Part shown: positions 63,876 through 64,000 of the stretch, one piece after another
How positions within the stretch are numbered: position 1 is the first letter of the stretch
Layout of the letters: each line of letters starts with the position of its first letter
From: Bacteroidota bacterium
GTDB taxonomy: Bacteria > Bacteroidota > Bacteroidia > Chitinophagales > BACL12
Direction of reading: 5' to 3'
DNA: 64,000 nt
NCBI GenBank assembly: GCA_016706255.1
Contig: JADJJZ010000021.1
Coordinates: forward strand, 1-64,000
Notes under the pieces: generated by a model
Told to the model about the DNA's origin: nothing
The model's database searches: none
Seen by the model: only the letters and a program-made list of their open reading frames with translations
Position numbers and translations under genes: made by a program

Positions 63876-64000
63876 TTACTGAAACGCAATTTCCCCGCTT
63901 TGCTCATCATGCTGATGTATGCGACTAATCGCTTTTTCAGCACGTTTCTGCGCAATCGATTTTTTTAATCGAAACCATTTCTTGCCAAACAGGAAGCGAA
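63876..64000 (-). CDS. C-terminal fragment of an unknown protein (cut by window edge)
   Basis: The minus frame entering from the right edge reads RFLFGKKWFRLKKSIAQKRA, EKAISRIHQHDEQSGEIAFQ and stops at 63876. Basic and helical. Only about 41 residues are visible, so the family cannot be named. Confidence 0.5.
   Translation of the reverse strand, partial: RFLFGKKWFRLKKSIAQKRAEKAISRIHQHDEQSGEIAFQ

Overview
The window is AT-rich bacterial DNA from a member of the Bacteroidota. Supporting signs are two-component regulators with Reg_prop propellers and a Y_Y_Y domain, secreted repeat proteins with type IX secretion (T9SS) C-terminal signals, a TAnnTTTG-type promoter box, and VirE-N/VapE primases and arm-type integrases of the kind found in Bacteroidota mobile elements. 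The exact family cannot be read from the sequence; Chitinophagia/Saprospiria-like is a guess. A striking number of genes, including the housekeeping gene ribD, are split by single-base indels, many at homopolymers. Much of this is probably consensus error in an assembly rather than biology, so split genes are described here as one gene in parts.

Layout. 1-2005: chromosomal operon accA - small conserved gene - dapA (minus strand, dapA cut by the window edge). 2040-2745: palindromic intergenic repeats. 2981-4455: complete IS256-family element with 25-bp inverted ends and an 8-bp target duplication. 5533-17050: defence island with a type I restriction-modification operon (hsdR-hsdS-[ATPase-HNH]-hsdM), an OLD-like ATPase/TOPRIM nuclease, an Mrr-like nuclease and a decayed GIY-YIG protein. 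17051-18522: IS3-family element with a -1 frameshift signal. 18562-21263: small unknown genes, a HEPN-type protein, a two-helix membrane protein, a set of degenerate 22-nt repeats and a tRNA-like remnant. 21582-27584: HNH-like remnant, a TPR gene broken by a second IS3-type element, a TPR lipoprotein and a secreted protein. 27704-31222: endonuclease III, an MBL-fold hydrolase, and a hipB-hipS-hipT (HipBST-like) toxin-antitoxin operon with three operator-like palindromes.

31749-50802: an integrative element of about 19 kb in the 3' end of a tRNA-Asp gene. The tRNA (50783-50856) and a copy of its 3' end (31749-31769) form a 21-bp direct repeat, and a second 22-bp direct repeat lies just inside each end. 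The element carries a tyrosine integrase, an excisionase-like HTH protein, a VirE-N/VapE primase-helicase, unknown genes, an XRE regulator, and a type III restriction-modification operon (res-[ATPase-HNH]-mod). A HEPN-type gene and two T9SS-exported propeller proteins (one near each end) complete it. Left of the left att site are further tRNA-Asp scraps separated by hairpins and duplicated terminators, which suggests repeated integration at the same tRNA.

50783-64000: chromosomal backbone with prmC, ribD, an EamA transporter, a membrane protein, a small asparaginase-like protein, and a signalling operon (HTCS hybrid kinase, second hybrid kinase, Hpt protein, response regulator with a C-terminal membrane helix). 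A NRDE/TANGO2-like gene and long repeat-filled intergenic stretches follow.

The most notable observation is that two unrelated restriction-modification operons, of type I and type III, each contain an ATPase + HNH pair of Septu (PtuA/PtuB) type inserted between restriction and modification genes. This points to a recurrent composite R-M/Septu-like defence architecture.
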